DNA of 64,000 nucleotides from Streptomyces microflavus (GCF_014650075.1 NZ_BMUG01000003.1:186001-250000); one strand, 5' to 3'. Counted from the stretch's first letter, positions 24,896-34,339 are shown. Numbers and translations are program-made. The notes: generated by a model not told the origin, from the sequence alone.

Positions 24896-26175
24896 TGAGT
24901 CCACGCACCGCACGAACCGTCCGCCGCAGAGCCGCCGGAGTCGCCTTCCTCCTGGTCCCCGCCGTCCTGGTGTGGGTCTCGGTCTCCGTGTACGACAAGG
25001 ACTTCACCGACGACGCCACCGTCACCGTGCGGACGGGCCCGGTCGGCAACGAGATGCACGACAACGCGGATGTGAAGCTGCGCGGAGTCGTCATCGGGCA
25101 GGTCCGCTCCATCGCCACCGACGGCGAAGGGGCCCGCCTCACCCTGGCCATCGACCCGGACAAGCTGGAGCACATCCCCGCCGACGTCACCGCGCAGATG
25201 CTGCCCACCACCCTCTTCGGCCAGCGGTTCGTCGCTCTCGTCCCGCCCCGCATCCCCTCCGCGCGGACCCTGAGCGCCGGAGCGGTGATCCCGCAGGACC
25301 GCTCCAGCAACGCCATCGAACTGGAAGAGGTGCTGGGCAACGTCCTGCCGCTGCTGACCGCCGTAAAGCCGGAGAAGCTCTCCGCCACCCTCGGCGCCGT
25401 CTCCCAGGCGCTCGAAGGGCGCGGCGAGAAGCTCGGCGAGACGCTGACCACGCTGGACGCCCACCTGAAGAAGTTCAACCCCCAACTCCCCACGCTCAAC
25501 GAGGACATCAAGCAGCTCGTCAAGGTCAGCACGCTCTACGCGGACGCGGCCCCGGACGTGCTCGACGCCCTCACCGACGCCACCACCACGAGCTCCACCA
25601 TCGCCGAACAGGAGGCGCAGCTCGCCGCGTTGTACGGCACCACCACCGCCTCCGCGCGCGATGTCACCTCCTTCCTGCGGGAGAACAAGGAGAACCTCAT
25701 CCGGCTCTCCTCCACCGGCCGCCCCACGCTCGAACTCCTCGCGAAGTACGCCGATTCGTTCCCCTGCACGCTGCGTACGGTCGCCGGGTTCGTGCCCGCC
25801 ATGGACAAGGCGCTCGGCAAGGGGACCGACGAGCCGGGGCTGCACGTCACGGTCAAGTCCGTGCCCGCCAAGGGGAAGTACGTCCCCGGCAAGGACACCC
25901 CGGTCTACGACGCCACCGGCGGCCCCCGCTGCTACTCGGTGCCGTACGTCGGCAAGGGAGTCCCGACCGCGGACTCCCGCAGGGCCGCCGACGTCACCGC
26001 ACCGCCCCCCGCCGCCCAGGACACCGCCCTCGGCCTGCCCAACTCGCCCCAGGAGTCCCAGCTCGTCAACGAGCTGGTCGCCCCCTCACTGAAAGTCCAG
26101 CCGCAGACCCTGCCCGACTGGAGCAGCGTGCTCATCGGTCCGGCCTTCCGCGGTGCGGAGGTGAAGCTCAAGTGA
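24895..26175 (+). CDS. mceA: Mce-family protein A
   Basis: A 426-residue Mce protein. One N-terminal transmembrane helix (about 14-32) is followed by the MlaD/MCE domain (about 38-110; VKLRGVVIGQVRSIATDG and ADVTAQMLPTTLFGQRFVAL). A long helical Mce4_CUP1-like region (about 115-300) follows, then a Pro-rich tail. In the current picture, six such proteins form a hexameric tube through the periplasm that carries hydrophobic molecules to the permeases. Two Cys (C287-like CTL, and CYSV) in the C-terminal part could form a disulfide. It is first of the six mce genes. Confidence 0.9.
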   Translation: MSPRTARTVRRRAAGVAFLLVPAVLVWVSVSVYDKDFTDDATVTVRTGPVGNEMHDNADVKLRGVVIGQVRSIATDGEGARLTLAIDPDKLEHIPADVTAQMLPTTLFGQRFVALVPPRIPSARTLSAGAVIPQDRSSNAIELEEVLGNVLPLLTAVKPEKLSATLGAVSQALEGRGEKLGETLTTLDAHLKKFNPQLPTLNEDIKQLVKVSTLYADAAPDVLDALTDATTTSSTIAEQEAQLAALYGTTTASARDVTSFLRENKENLIRLSSTGRPTLELLAKYADSFPCTLRTVAGFVPAMDKALGKGTDEPGLHVTVKSVPAKGKYVPGKDTPVYDATGGPRCYSVPYVGKGVPTADSRRAADVTAPPPAAQDTALGLPNSPQESQLVNELVAPSLKVQPQTLPDWSSVLIGPAFRGAEVKLK

Positions 26176-27203
26176 AACGCCGCTCCCTCGCGGGACCGCT
26201 CACCAAGTCCCTCGTCTTCGTCCTGGTGACCGTCCTCGCCACCACCGTCCTCGGGCTCTCCATCGCCAACACGGGCGTGGGCGACACCACGACGTACAGG
26301 GCGCGGTTCACCGACGCCACCGGGCTCATCCCCGGCGACAGCGTCCGCATCGCCGGGGTGAAGGTCGGCCAGGTCGAGTCCGTGCGGGTCGCGGACCGCA
26401 GGGTCGCCGAGGTCACCTTCGGCGTACGCAAGGGGCGTACGCTCCCCGCCTCGGTGACGGCGTCCATCAAGTACCTCAACATGGTCGGCCAGCGCTATGT
26501 CGACCTGGACCGGGGCGCCGGGCCGGTCGGCCGGACCTTCGCCGCCGGGGCCACCATCCCGCTCTCCCGCACCACCCCGGCGCTCGACCTCACCCAGCTC
26601 TTCAACGGCTTCCAGCCCCTGTTCGAGGGGCTGTCCCCGCCCGACGTCAACCAGCTCGCCGGCTCCATCGTGCAGGTCCTCCAGGGCGAGGGCGGCACCG
26701 TCGACTCCATCCTGCGCCACGTCGGCTCGCTCACCACCACCGTCGCCGCGAAGGACAAGGTGATCGGTGAGGTGATCAAGAACCTCAACACGGTCCTCAA
26801 GACGGTCAACGACCGGGAGGCCGGATTCGACGACCTCGTCGTCACCCTGGAGAAGCTCGTGTCCGGCTTCTCCGGCGACCGCAAACCGCTCGGTGAGGCC
26901 GTGACGGCGATGGGCGCCCTGACCACGGTCACCGCGGACCTCTTCCAGGACGGCCGCAAGCCGCTCAAGGACGACATCCGCCAACTGGGGCGGCTCAGCG
27001 ACCAGTTGGGGAAGAACACTCCGCAGATCGAGAACTTCCTGATCAAGACCCCGGCCAAGATGGCGGCGATCAGCCGCCTCACCTCCTACGGGTCCTGGCT
27101 CAACCTCTACCTCTGCGAGGCCAAGGTCGGCGGGGTGGCCACCGACGACGGCTCCACGCCCCCCACCGGCATCGCCATCACCCAGCCGAGGTGCCTGGCA
27201 TGA
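26172..27203 (+). CDS. mceB: Mce-family protein B
   Basis: A 343-residue Mce protein, starting at a GTG that overlaps the mceA stop. It has an N-terminal membrane anchor (about 12-32) and an MCE domain with IPGDSVRIAGVKVGQVESV and LNMVGQRYVDL. The helical region contains DLTQLFNGFQPLFEGLSPPD and a coiled-coil-like heptad stretch (KVIGEVIKNLNTVLKTVNDR). The C-terminus has one LYLCEAKV Cys and ends with ITQPRCLA. It is presumably a ring subunit of the importer and is coupled by an ATGA overlap to mceC. Confidence 0.9.
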   Translation: MKRRSLAGPLTKSLVFVLVTVLATTVLGLSIANTGVGDTTTYRARFTDATGLIPGDSVRIAGVKVGQVESVRVADRRVAEVTFGVRKGRTLPASVTASIKYLNMVGQRYVDLDRGAGPVGRTFAAGATIPLSRTTPALDLTQLFNGFQPLFEGLSPPDVNQLAGSIVQVLQGEGGTVDSILRHVGSLTTTVAAKDKVIGEVIKNLNTVLKTVNDREAGFDDLVVTLEKLVSGFSGDRKPLGEAVTAMGALTTVTADLFQDGRKPLKDDIRQLGRLSDQLGKNTPQIENFLIKTPAKMAAISRLTSYGSWLNLYLCEAKVGGVATDDGSTPPTGIAITQPRCLA

Positions 27204-28216
27204 CCCTCACCCCCATCCGGGAACGCAACCCGGTCGCCGTCGCCCTCGTCGGACTCCTCGTCCTCACCCTCCTCGCCCTCACCGCCTGGCGCGCCGACTC
27301 CCTGCCCTTCATCGGCGGCGGCACCACGTACAGCGCCGACTTCACCGAATCCGCCGGGCTCTCCGACGGTGACGAGGTGAGGGTCGCCGGAGTGAAGGTC
27401 GGAGAGGTCACCGGGGTCTCCCTCGACGGCCCCCGGGTGAAGGTCGACTTCAAGGTCGAGGACGCCTGGATCGGCAACGCCTCCACCGTGGGCATCGCCA
27501 TCAAGACCCTCCTCGGCGAGAAGTACCTCGCCGTCGACCCCCTCGGCAACGCCCCCCAGGACCCCGGCTCCCGCATCACCGCGAGCCGCACGACCTCCCC
27601 GTACGACGTCACCCAGGCGTTCGACGGGCTGGGGGAGACCATCGGGGAGATCGACACCGAGCAGCTCGCCAGGAGCTTCGAGACGATCTCCGCCACCTTC
27701 AAGGACTCCCCGCCCCACGTCCGCAGCGCCGCGGAAGGGCTCTCCGCCCTCTCCCGTACGGTGTCCGAGCGCGACGCCCAGCTCGCCACCCTGCTCCAGG
27801 GCAGCAAACGCCTCACGAAGACCCTCGCGGGGAAGAAGAGCAGCTTCGAGACCCTCCTGGAGGACGGGAACCTGCTGCTCGGCGAGATCAAGGCCCGCCG
27901 CGACGCCATCCACCTGCTGCTCACCGGCACCCGCGACCTCGGCACCCAGCTCACCGGTCTCGTCGAGGACAACGACCGGCAGCTGGGGCCGACGCTGGCC
28001 TCGCTCGGCCGGGTCACCGCCGTCCTTGTGAAGAACCGCAAGAGCCTGGACAAGGTGCTCGCGATGGCCGGCTCGTACAGCCGGCTCGTCGGCAACACCC
28101 TGGGCAACGGCCGCTGGTTCGACACGTACGCCTGCGGGGTCGTGCCCAGGAACTACCTCCCCGCCGGCACACCCCCGGCGACCGGATGCATGCCACCGAA
28201 GCAAGGCGGCCGCTGA
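27200..28216 (+). CDS. mceC: Mce-family protein C
   Basis: A 338-residue Mce protein with an N-terminal anchor (VALVGLLVLTLLALTAW). The MCE domain contains LSDGDEVRVAGVKVGEVTGV and IKTLLGEKYLAVDPLG. The helical domain includes SFETISATFKDSPPHVRSAA and a QGSKRLTKTLAGKKSSFETL repeat-like stretch. The C-terminus is short, with YACGVVPRNYLP and GCMPPKQ Cys residues. Operon context and order (third Mce) support the letter C. I chose the ATG overlapping the mceB stop rather than an ATG nine bases earlier. Confidence 0.9.
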   Translation: MTLTPIRERNPVAVALVGLLVLTLLALTAWRADSLPFIGGGTTYSADFTESAGLSDGDEVRVAGVKVGEVTGVSLDGPRVKVDFKVEDAWIGNASTVGIAIKTLLGEKYLAVDPLGNAPQDPGSRITASRTTSPYDVTQAFDGLGETIGEIDTEQLARSFETISATFKDSPPHVRSAAEGLSALSRTVSERDAQLATLLQGSKRLTKTLAGKKSSFETLLEDGNLLLGEIKARRDAIHLLLTGTRDLGTQLTGLVEDNDRQLGPTLASLGRVTAVLVKNRKSLDKVLAMAGSYSRLVGNTLGNGRWFDTYACGVVPRNYLPAGTPPATGCMPPKQGGR

Positions 28217-28217
28217 C

Positions 28218-29360
28218 ATGAGACGCACACGCATCATCGGCATCGGCGCCGGACTCGCCGTCGTCGCCGTCGCCGCCACCACCGGGGTGAGCGCCCTGGA
28301 GGAGGACTCCAGGACCACCGTCACCGCCTACTTCGAACGGGCGACGGGCGTCTACGCCGGGTCCGACCTGCGGGTCCTCGGCGTCCGGGTCGGCACAGTC
28401 GCATCCGTCACCCCCAAGGGCGAGGAGGTCGAGGTCGTCCTCCGCCTGGACGAGGGCGTCAAGGTGCCCAAGAACGCGCACGCGGTCGTCGTCGCCCCCA
28501 GCCTCGTCGCCGACCGGTACATCCAGCTCGCCCCCGCCTACGACGGCGGACCGCTCCTCACGGACGGCGCCGAACTGCCCGCCGCGCGCAACGCCACCCC
28601 CGTCGAGGTCGACCAGCTGTACGCGTCGATCACCGAGATCACCACGGCGCTCGGCCCGAACGGGGCCAACGCCGACGGGGCACTGGCCCGGCTGCTGGAG
28701 ACCGGGGCGAAGAACATGGACGGCAACGGGAAGGCCATCGGGGACTCCGTCGAACAGTTCGGCAAGGCCGCCAAGACCCTCGACAACAGCAGCGGCGACC
28801 TGTTCGACACGCTGGCCTACCTCCAGTCCTTCACCACCATGCTCAAGGAGAACGACAGCGAGGTCCGCACCGCCGAACAGCAGCTCAACTCGGTCACCTC
28901 GTTCCTCGCGGACGACAAGAAGAACCTCAGCGCGGCACTCAAGGAGCTCGGCGCCGCGCTCGGCCAGGTCAAGACGTTCATCGCGAAGAACCGGGGCGCG
29001 CTGAAGAAGAACGTCGACGCCCTGGTCCCCATCACCCAGGCCCTGGTCGACCAGCGGGCCTCGCTGGCCGAGGCGATGGACACCCTGCCGCTGGCGGCGG
29101 GCAACGTCCTGAACGCGTACGACCCGGCCAACCGGACCCTGAACGGCCGGGCCAACCTCAACGAACTCTCCATGGGCGGCCCCCTCGTCGACCCGGACGC
29201 GGCCTCCGGCCCGCCGCCCGGCCTCGCACCCGTCGACGCGAACCGCCGGAAGGCCCTGCCCGTCCTGCCGCTGCCGGAGGTCGGGACGGTCTTCGGGACC
29301 CCGGAGAGACAGCCCGCGGAGAAGAGTCCGAAGCAGCGGAAGAAGGGGGCGGGAAGATGA
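28218..29360 (+). CDS. mceD: Mce-family protein D
   Basis: A 380-residue Mce protein. It has an N-terminal anchor (IIGIGAGLAVVAVAATTGV) and an MCE domain with VYAGSDLRVLGVRVGTVASV and VVAPSLVADRYIQLAP. The long helical region contains EVDQLYASITEITTALGPNG and NGKAIGDSVEQFGKAAKTLD. The C-terminal 60 residues are Pro-rich and basic (QPAEKSPKQRKKGAG). It starts one base after the mceC stop and overlaps mceE by an ATGA. It is probably one of the six tube-forming subunits. Confidence 0.9.
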   Translation: MRRTRIIGIGAGLAVVAVAATTGVSALEEDSRTTVTAYFERATGVYAGSDLRVLGVRVGTVASVTPKGEEVEVVLRLDEGVKVPKNAHAVVVAPSLVADRYIQLAPAYDGGPLLTDGAELPAARNATPVEVDQLYASITEITTALGPNGANADGALARLLETGAKNMDGNGKAIGDSVEQFGKAAKTLDNSSGDLFDTLAYLQSFTTMLKENDSEVRTAEQQLNSVTSFLADDKKNLSAALKELGAALGQVKTFIAKNRGALKKNVDALVPITQALVDQRASLAEAMDTLPLAAGNVLNAYDPANRTLNGRANLNELSMGGPLVDPDAASGPPPGLAPVDANRRKALPVLPLPEVGTVFGTPERQPAEKSPKQRKKGAGR

Positions 29361-30547
29361 GCGGTTCCCTGCGCACCACCGGCGTCCGGGCGGCCACCGG
29401 AGCGGTCGCCCTGCTGGCCACCGGCGCCCTGATCGCCCTGGTCGTGGTCCGTCCCGACGGCCCCGCCTTCACCGGCATCGAGCAGATCCCGCTGCCCGGC
29501 GGCGCCGACCTCGGCGACCGCCCGTACGAGATCACCGCCGAGTTCGGCGACGTCCTCAGCCTGGCCCCGCAGTCCTCGGTCAAGGTCAACGACGTCTCCG
29601 TCGGGCGCGTCACCGGCATCGCCCTCGCCGCGGACGGCTGGAGCGCCCGGGTCACCATGCGGGTCAACGGGGACATCGACCTCCCCGCCAACGCCTACGC
29701 CCGCCTCGAACAGTCCAGCCTCCTCGGCGAGAAGTTCATCCAGCTCTCCCCGCCCGCCGAGGGCACCGCCCGCGGCTCCCTGGCGGAGGCCGGCCGCATC
29801 CCGCTCACCCGCACGAACCGCAACCCCGAGGTCGAGGAGGTCTTCGGCGCCCTGTCCCTGCTCCTCAACGGGGGCGGGGTCAACCAGCTGAAGACCATCA
29901 CCACCGAGCTGAACAAGGCGCTCACCGGCCGCGAGCCGCAGATCCGCTCGATGCTGAACCGGGTCGACACCCTCGTCACCAACCTGGACACCAACAAGGG
30001 CGACATCACCCGGGCCCTCGACGGCGTCAACCGGCTCGCCGCCACCCTCGCCACCCGTAAGCAGGACGTCGGAACGGTCCTCACCGGGCTCAGCCCCGGA
30101 CTCAAGGTCCTGGAGAAACAGCGCGGCTCACTGCTCACCATGCTGCGCTCCCTCGACACCCTCTCCACCGTGGCCGTCGACACCATCAACCGGAGCAAAG
30201 CCGACATGATCGCCGACCTCAAGGCGCTCGCCCCGACCCTCAAGGCGCTCGCCGACTCCGGCAAGGACCTCCCCGACGCCCTCCAGGCCTCGCTCACCTA
30301 CCCCTTCACGGACGAGGTGCTGCGCGGGGTGAAGGGCGACTACCTGAACGTCTATCTGGACGTCACGGCCGCACCCGGCACCCGCATCATTCCTGCGCTC
30401 ACCCCGGACGACCCGAACCAGCCCCCGCCGCCGCACGAGCCCGGCGCCGAGGGCGCGGCGGCGGCCCGCAACGCGCTTCCGCTCCCGCTGCCGGCCGTTT
30501 CGGGTACATCGGGGCCCCAGGCGCCGGAGAAGGGCGGCACCCCGTGA
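29357..30547 (+). CDS. mceE: Mce-family protein E, without a lipobox
   Basis: A 396-residue Mce protein at the position where mycobacterial operons encode the lipoprotein MceE (LprK type). Its N-terminal hydrophobic segment (GAVALLATGALIALVVVRPD) contains no cysteine, so it cannot be lipidated in the usual way and is probably a membrane-anchored protein like the other five. The MCE domain shows LAPQSSVKVNDVSVGRVTGI and LEQSSLLGEKFIQLSPP. The helical region includes INQL-like VNQLKTITTELNKALTGREP. The tail is Pro/Ala-rich. GTGA overlap with mceF. Confidence 0.9.
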   Translation: MSGSLRTTGVRAATGAVALLATGALIALVVVRPDGPAFTGIEQIPLPGGADLGDRPYEITAEFGDVLSLAPQSSVKVNDVSVGRVTGIALAADGWSARVTMRVNGDIDLPANAYARLEQSSLLGEKFIQLSPPAEGTARGSLAEAGRIPLTRTNRNPEVEEVFGALSLLLNGGGVNQLKTITTELNKALTGREPQIRSMLNRVDTLVTNLDTNKGDITRALDGVNRLAATLATRKQDVGTVLTGLSPGLKVLEKQRGSLLTMLRSLDTLSTVAVDTINRSKADMIADLKALAPTLKALADSGKDLPDALQASLTYPFTDEVLRGVKGDYLNVYLDVTAAPGTRIIPALTPDDPNQPPPPHEPGAEGAAAARNALPLPLPAVSGTSGPQAPEKGGTP

Positions 30548-31833
30548 TCACTCCCGCCATCCGGCTCAAGAACATCGCCTTCCTCGTCGTCGCCGTGCTG
30601 GTCCTCGGCTATCTGGGAGTGCGGTACGCCGGTCTCGGCCACTACGTCGGGCTGCGCAGCTACTACACCGTCACGGTCCAACTCCCGCAGACGGGCGGCC
30701 TCTACACCCACTCCAACGTCACCTACCGGGGCGTCTCGGTGGGCCGGGTCGGCCCCATCGAGCTGACCGGCGACGGCGTGGAGGCCGAGCTGCGGATCGA
30801 GAAGGACACCCCGCCCATCCCGGACAGCCTCCAGGCCGTCGTCGCCAACCTCTCGGCCGTCGGCGAGCAGTACGTCGACCTGCGCCCGACCCGCTCCGAC
30901 GGCCCCTACCTGGGCAACGGTTCGGTGATCGACGAGGCCGACACCACCCTCCCGGCCCCGCCCACCACCGTCCTCACCAGCGTCAACGACTTCGCGAGCT
31001 CGGTCGACCTGGAACATCTGCGCACGGTCGTCGAGGAGTTCGGTACCGCCTTCGAAGGGCGCGGCGACGACCTCCAGGTGCTGCTGGACAGCGGATCCGA
31101 GTTCATCGGCGCGGCCGACCGGGCCCTGCCGGTGACCACCCGGCTGATGGCCGACGGTGAGACCGTGCTGCGCACCCAGGCCGAACAGGGTGCGGCGCTC
31201 AAGGGGTTCGCCTCCGGGGCCAAGGAACTGGCCGCCGAACTCAAGGGATCCGACGCGGACCTCCGGCGGCTGATCGCGACCACGCCGGACGCCGCCGTAC
31301 AGATCAGCGGACTGTTGCGCGACCTCGACCCCGGCTTCGGCGTCGTCGTCGCCAACCTGCTCACCACATCGGAGGTCGCCGTCACCCGCCAACGAGGCCT
31401 GGAGGAGCTGCTGGTGAAGCTGCCGGCGGTGGTGGCGGCCGGATCGAGCGCGGTCGACGAGGACGGCGCCCGGTTCGGGATGTCCGTCACCTTCTTCGAG
31501 CCGCTGCCCTGCACCGCCGGGTACGGCGCCACGACGTATCGCAACGGACTCGATACCTCACCCGCACCCGCCCTCAACTCCGTTGCCCGGTGCGCCTCTT
31601 CACCCGGCACCGGCATCAACGTCCGGGGCAGCGCCAACGCCCCGAAGGGCGGCCCGGTCCCCGCACCCGCCAAGCCCGGCTCGATGCTGCTCGGCGACGA
31701 CGGTGACGGCAGCGGCAGCGGCGACAGCGCGGATGCGAAGGGCCGGCTGCCCGGAGCGCTGGGCACCGCGCCCCGCACCGCACCGCCCGCCCCCGGCATG
31801 GCCGGGCTGCTCGGCCTGGGAGGCGGCTCATGA
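30544..31833 (+). CDS. mceF: Mce-family protein F
   Basis: A 429-residue Mce protein, starting at GTG. It has an anchor helix (IAFLVVAVLVLGYLGVRY) and an MCE domain with GLYTHSNVTYRGVSVGRVGP and VANLSAVGEQYVDLRP. The helical region includes DFASSVDLEHLRTVVEEFGT. The C-terminal ~110 residues are low-complexity Gly/Pro/Asp (DDGDGSGSGDSADAKG), probably disordered at the outer end. It completes the A-F set and is followed by four Mce-associated genes in the same operon (ATGA overlap). Confidence 0.9.
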   Translation: MITPAIRLKNIAFLVVAVLVLGYLGVRYAGLGHYVGLRSYYTVTVQLPQTGGLYTHSNVTYRGVSVGRVGPIELTGDGVEAELRIEKDTPPIPDSLQAVVANLSAVGEQYVDLRPTRSDGPYLGNGSVIDEADTTLPAPPTTVLTSVNDFASSVDLEHLRTVVEEFGTAFEGRGDDLQVLLDSGSEFIGAADRALPVTTRLMADGETVLRTQAEQGAALKGFASGAKELAAELKGSDADLRRLIATTPDAAVQISGLLRDLDPGFGVVVANLLTTSEVAVTRQRGLEELLVKLPAVVAAGSSAVDEDGARFGMSVTFFEPLPCTAGYGATTYRNGLDTSPAPALNSVARCASSPGTGINVRGSANAPKGGPVPAPAKPGSMLLGDDGDGSGSGDSADAKGRLPGALGTAPRTAPPAPGMAGLLGLGGGS

Positions 31834-32351
31834 CGCTCCGGACCCGGCACCTCGGCGGCTGGGCCGTCCTGCTCGCCGCCGCCCTCGTCTGCTCCCTCGG
31901 CACCTGGTCGTACGCGCAGGCCCGCAGCGACCGCACTCTCTCCTACGCCAAGGCACGCGACGCGGCCCTGGCGCAGGGCAAGCGGCACCTCGCCACGCTG
32001 AACAGCCTGGACGGCAAGGACGCCACCAGCGTGACCACCGGTCTGCGGGCGTGGCGCGACTCCTCCACCGGACCGCTCCACGACCAGCTGAAGCGGAGCT
32101 CGGCCACCGACGCGAGGACGCTCACCACGGCGGGCGACACCGCCCGTGGCAAGGTCACATCGGCGGCGCTCACCGCCCTGGACGACCGGACCGGCACGGC
32201 GGAGCTGATCGCCACCGTCGACGTCCGGGTCACCCCGCGCACCGGCACCCCGGGCATCCAGCGCAAGCGCTTCACGGCGACGCTCGCCCGCACCGGGCAC
32301 GGCTGGAAGGTCAAGGCACTCACGGCGATGAGGGCGGGAGACGGCGGATGA
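31830..32351 (+). CDS. Mce-associated membrane protein, type 1, copy a
   Basis: A 173-residue Mce-associated (Mas) protein. It has one N-terminal transmembrane segment (WAVLLAAALVCSLGTWSYAQ) and an extracytoplasmic NTF2-like domain with SYAKARDAALAQGKRHLATL and LARTGHGWKVKAL. It is clearly paralogous to the product at 32974. Mas proteins are thought to stabilise Mce complexes. The gene is joined by ATGA overlaps to mceF and to the next gene. Confidence 0.82.
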   Translation: MTLRTRHLGGWAVLLAAALVCSLGTWSYAQARSDRTLSYAKARDAALAQGKRHLATLNSLDGKDATSVTTGLRAWRDSSTGPLHDQLKRSSATDARTLTTAGDTARGKVTSAALTALDDRTGTAELIATVDVRVTPRTGTPGIQRKRFTATLARTGHGWKVKALTAMRAGDGG

Positions 32352-32977
32352 ACGAACGAACAGCGCTGGAGAGCAAGCCGGTTGAGGACGAGGACCGCGC
32401 AGACGACGCCGAACCGGACAGCCAGGAGAGCCCTGAAGGTCCCGAAGGCACCGACGGCACCGATGAGCACGGTCGCCGCCCGCGGTGGCCCCGCATCCTC
32501 GGCGCCCTCCTGACGGTCGCCCTGCTCGCGACCGGCGGGGCCCTCTTCGCCGAGGGGCAGCAGCTGCGCGACACCCCGGCCACCGCCAACCTCGCCCTCA
32601 CAGACGCCGAGGCGACCACCCGGGTGACGGGCGACGTCAGCAACGCGCTCGGCAGGATCTTCTCGTACGGCCCCGACGCCACCGCCCTCACCAAGGACGC
32701 GGCGCGGCAGGTCCTCGCGGGCAAGGCGCTCCAGCAGTACGCGGCACTGTTCGGCCAGGTCGAGAAGCAGGCCGCCGACCAGAAGCTGACGCTCACCACC
32801 CACGTCGTACGGGCCGGAGTGACCCGGCTGACCGGCAGCAGCGCCCACCTCCTGGTCTTCCTCGACCAGGTCTACGAGCGCCGGGGCCGGCCCGCCACCA
32901 CCGCCTCCGCACAGCTCTCCGTCACCGCCGAACTGCGGGACGGACAGTGGCGGATCGTCGAGATCGGCTCCATATGA
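32348..32977 (+). CDS. Mce-associated membrane protein, type 2, copy a
   Basis: A 209-residue protein. An acidic cytoplasmic N-terminus of ~48 residues precedes one transmembrane segment (ILGALLTVALLATGGALF), then an extracytoplasmic domain with TRVTGDVSNALGRIFSYGPD, LLVFLDQVYERRG and a terminal WRIVEIGSI. The domain is homologous to that encoded at 33581, giving the same LRD...ALTD...FSY...WRI pattern. It probably assists the Mce complex. ATGA overlaps on both sides. Confidence 0.82.
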   Translation: MNERTALESKPVEDEDRADDAEPDSQESPEGPEGTDGTDEHGRRPRWPRILGALLTVALLATGGALFAEGQQLRDTPATANLALTDAEATTRVTGDVSNALGRIFSYGPDATALTKDAARQVLAGKALQQYAALFGQVEKQAADQKLTLTTHVVRAGVTRLTGSSAHLLVFLDQVYERRGRPATTASAQLSVTAELRDGQWRIVEIGSI

Positions 32978-33528
32978 CGGCACGGGAGAGGCAGCGCATG
33001 GCACGCGCAGGAACGACGAGGAACCCGCTGGTGATCGCGGCGACTGCGCTCGCGGTCGTCGCCGCCGCGGCGGCGGGCTGGGGCGGCTGGGATCGCTATG
33101 ACGCCTCCCACGACGACGCGGCCTCCTACGCCCAGGCGCGGGACGACGCCCTGGCGGCGGGGGAGCAGGCGGTGCAGAACATGAACACCCTGGACCACCG
33201 CACGCTGGAGAAGGGGCTCGACAGCTGGGAGGAGTCCACCACCGGCGACCTCCACCGCCAACTGGTCGAAGGCCGGGACGCGTTCGCGGAACAGATCGTG
33301 GCGGCGAAGACGGTCAGCACCGCGAAGGTCCTCTCCGGCGCGGTGACCGAACTCGACGAACGGGCGGGCCGGGCCGGGGTGATGGTGGCGCTGCGGGTCA
33401 CCGTCGCCGCGCCCAAGGGCGAACCGGCGGTGAAGGAGAGCCGGATGCTCGGCACCCTCACCCGGACCGCCGAGGGGTGGAAGCTCAGCGCGCTCGGCCA
33501 GGCGCCCGTCGGCTCCACGGCCGGCTGA
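32974..33528 (+). CDS. Mce-associated membrane protein, type 1, copy b
   Basis: A 184-residue paralogue of the product at 31830. It has an anchor (VIAATALAVVAAAAAGWGGW) and a domain with SYAQARDDALAAGEQAVQNM, STTGDLHRQLVEGRDAFAEQ and LTRTAEGWKLSALGQ. Conserved positions line up over almost the whole length with copy a. A second Met eight residues in (after QR) is a possible alternative start, but the first ATG overlaps the upstream stop. Confidence 0.82.
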   Translation: MTARERQRMARAGTTRNPLVIAATALAVVAAAAAGWGGWDRYDASHDDAASYAQARDDALAAGEQAVQNMNTLDHRTLEKGLDSWEESTTGDLHRQLVEGRDAFAEQIVAAKTVSTAKVLSGAVTELDERAGRAGVMVALRVTVAAPKGEPAVKESRMLGTLTRTAEGWKLSALGQAPVGSTAG

Positions 33529-33580
33529 ACCCGCGCCCCGGCCCCGCCCTCCCCGCCCCGCACCCGAGAGGACCCCTCGT

Positions 33581-34339
33581 ATGTCGACGACCCGTCACCT
33601 CGTCAACCGCCGCCGCAGACTGGCCACTTCCCCGTCACGTGCGACGGCCGCCCCGGTAGCGGGTGAGGAGGTGGCGGAGGAGACCACCGCACCACCGGGC
33701 CTGCCGGAACCGGAAGCCGGACACGAAGCCGGACACGAGGCCGAACACGAGCCCGAGCGCGAGCCGGACCTCGTACCCGAGCCCGAGCCCGGAGCGGACG
33801 CCGTGACCACGTCCCCGGGGCGGCGCCTGCGCCCCCGGCTCCCCGCCGTCCTCTGCGTCCTCACCGTCCTCCTCGGAGCCTTCGCCGCCTGGGCGTTCGC
33901 CTCGGCCGCGAGCCTGCGCGACGAGCCCGCCCGGCAGAACACCGCGCTCACCGACATCGGGGCGACCAGCGAGGTGAAGGGGCGGATCAGCGAGGCGGTC
34001 GGCGCCGTGTTCTCGTACGACTACGCCTCGCCCGCCCGCTCCGACCGCGCGGCGAAGACCTATCTGACCGGCAGAGCGGTTCAGCAGCACAAGGACATGC
34101 TCGCCGAGGTACGGGCCCAGGCACCGAAGCAGAAGCTCGTCCTCACCACGACCGTGACCGGGAGCGGGGTGGAGTATCTGGACGGCGACCGCGCCCGGCT
34201 GCTGATCTTCGCCGACCAGAGCAACACCCGTACCGGCAAGGACGAGGAGACCACCTACGCGGCGGCCATGTTCGCCGTCGACGCCGTCCGCAACGGGGAC
34301 ACCTGGCGGATCGCCGCCATCGACACGTTCACCCGCTGA
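33581..34339 (+). CDS. Mce-associated membrane protein, type 2, copy b
   Basis: A 252-residue paralogue of the product at 32348. Its cytoplasmic N-terminus is longer (about 88 residues), with an acidic repeat built from EPE, HEAGHEAEHE and EPD units. The anchor is PAVLCVLTVLLGAFAAWAFA. The outer domain contains SEVKGRISEAVGAVFSYDY, RLLIFADQSNTRTG and WRIAAIDTF. It starts 52 bp after the previous gene, the first real gap in the mce operon, with GAGAGGA upstream. Confidence 0.8.
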   Translation: MSTTRHLVNRRRRLATSPSRATAAPVAGEEVAEETTAPPGLPEPEAGHEAGHEAEHEPEREPDLVPEPEPGADAVTTSPGRRLRPRLPAVLCVLTVLLGAFAAWAFASAASLRDEPARQNTALTDIGATSEVKGRISEAVGAVFSYDYASPARSDRAAKTYLTGRAVQQHKDMLAEVRAQAPKQKLVLTTTVTGSGVEYLDGDRARLLIFADQSNTRTGKDEETTYAAAMFAVDAVRNGDTWRIAAIDTFTR

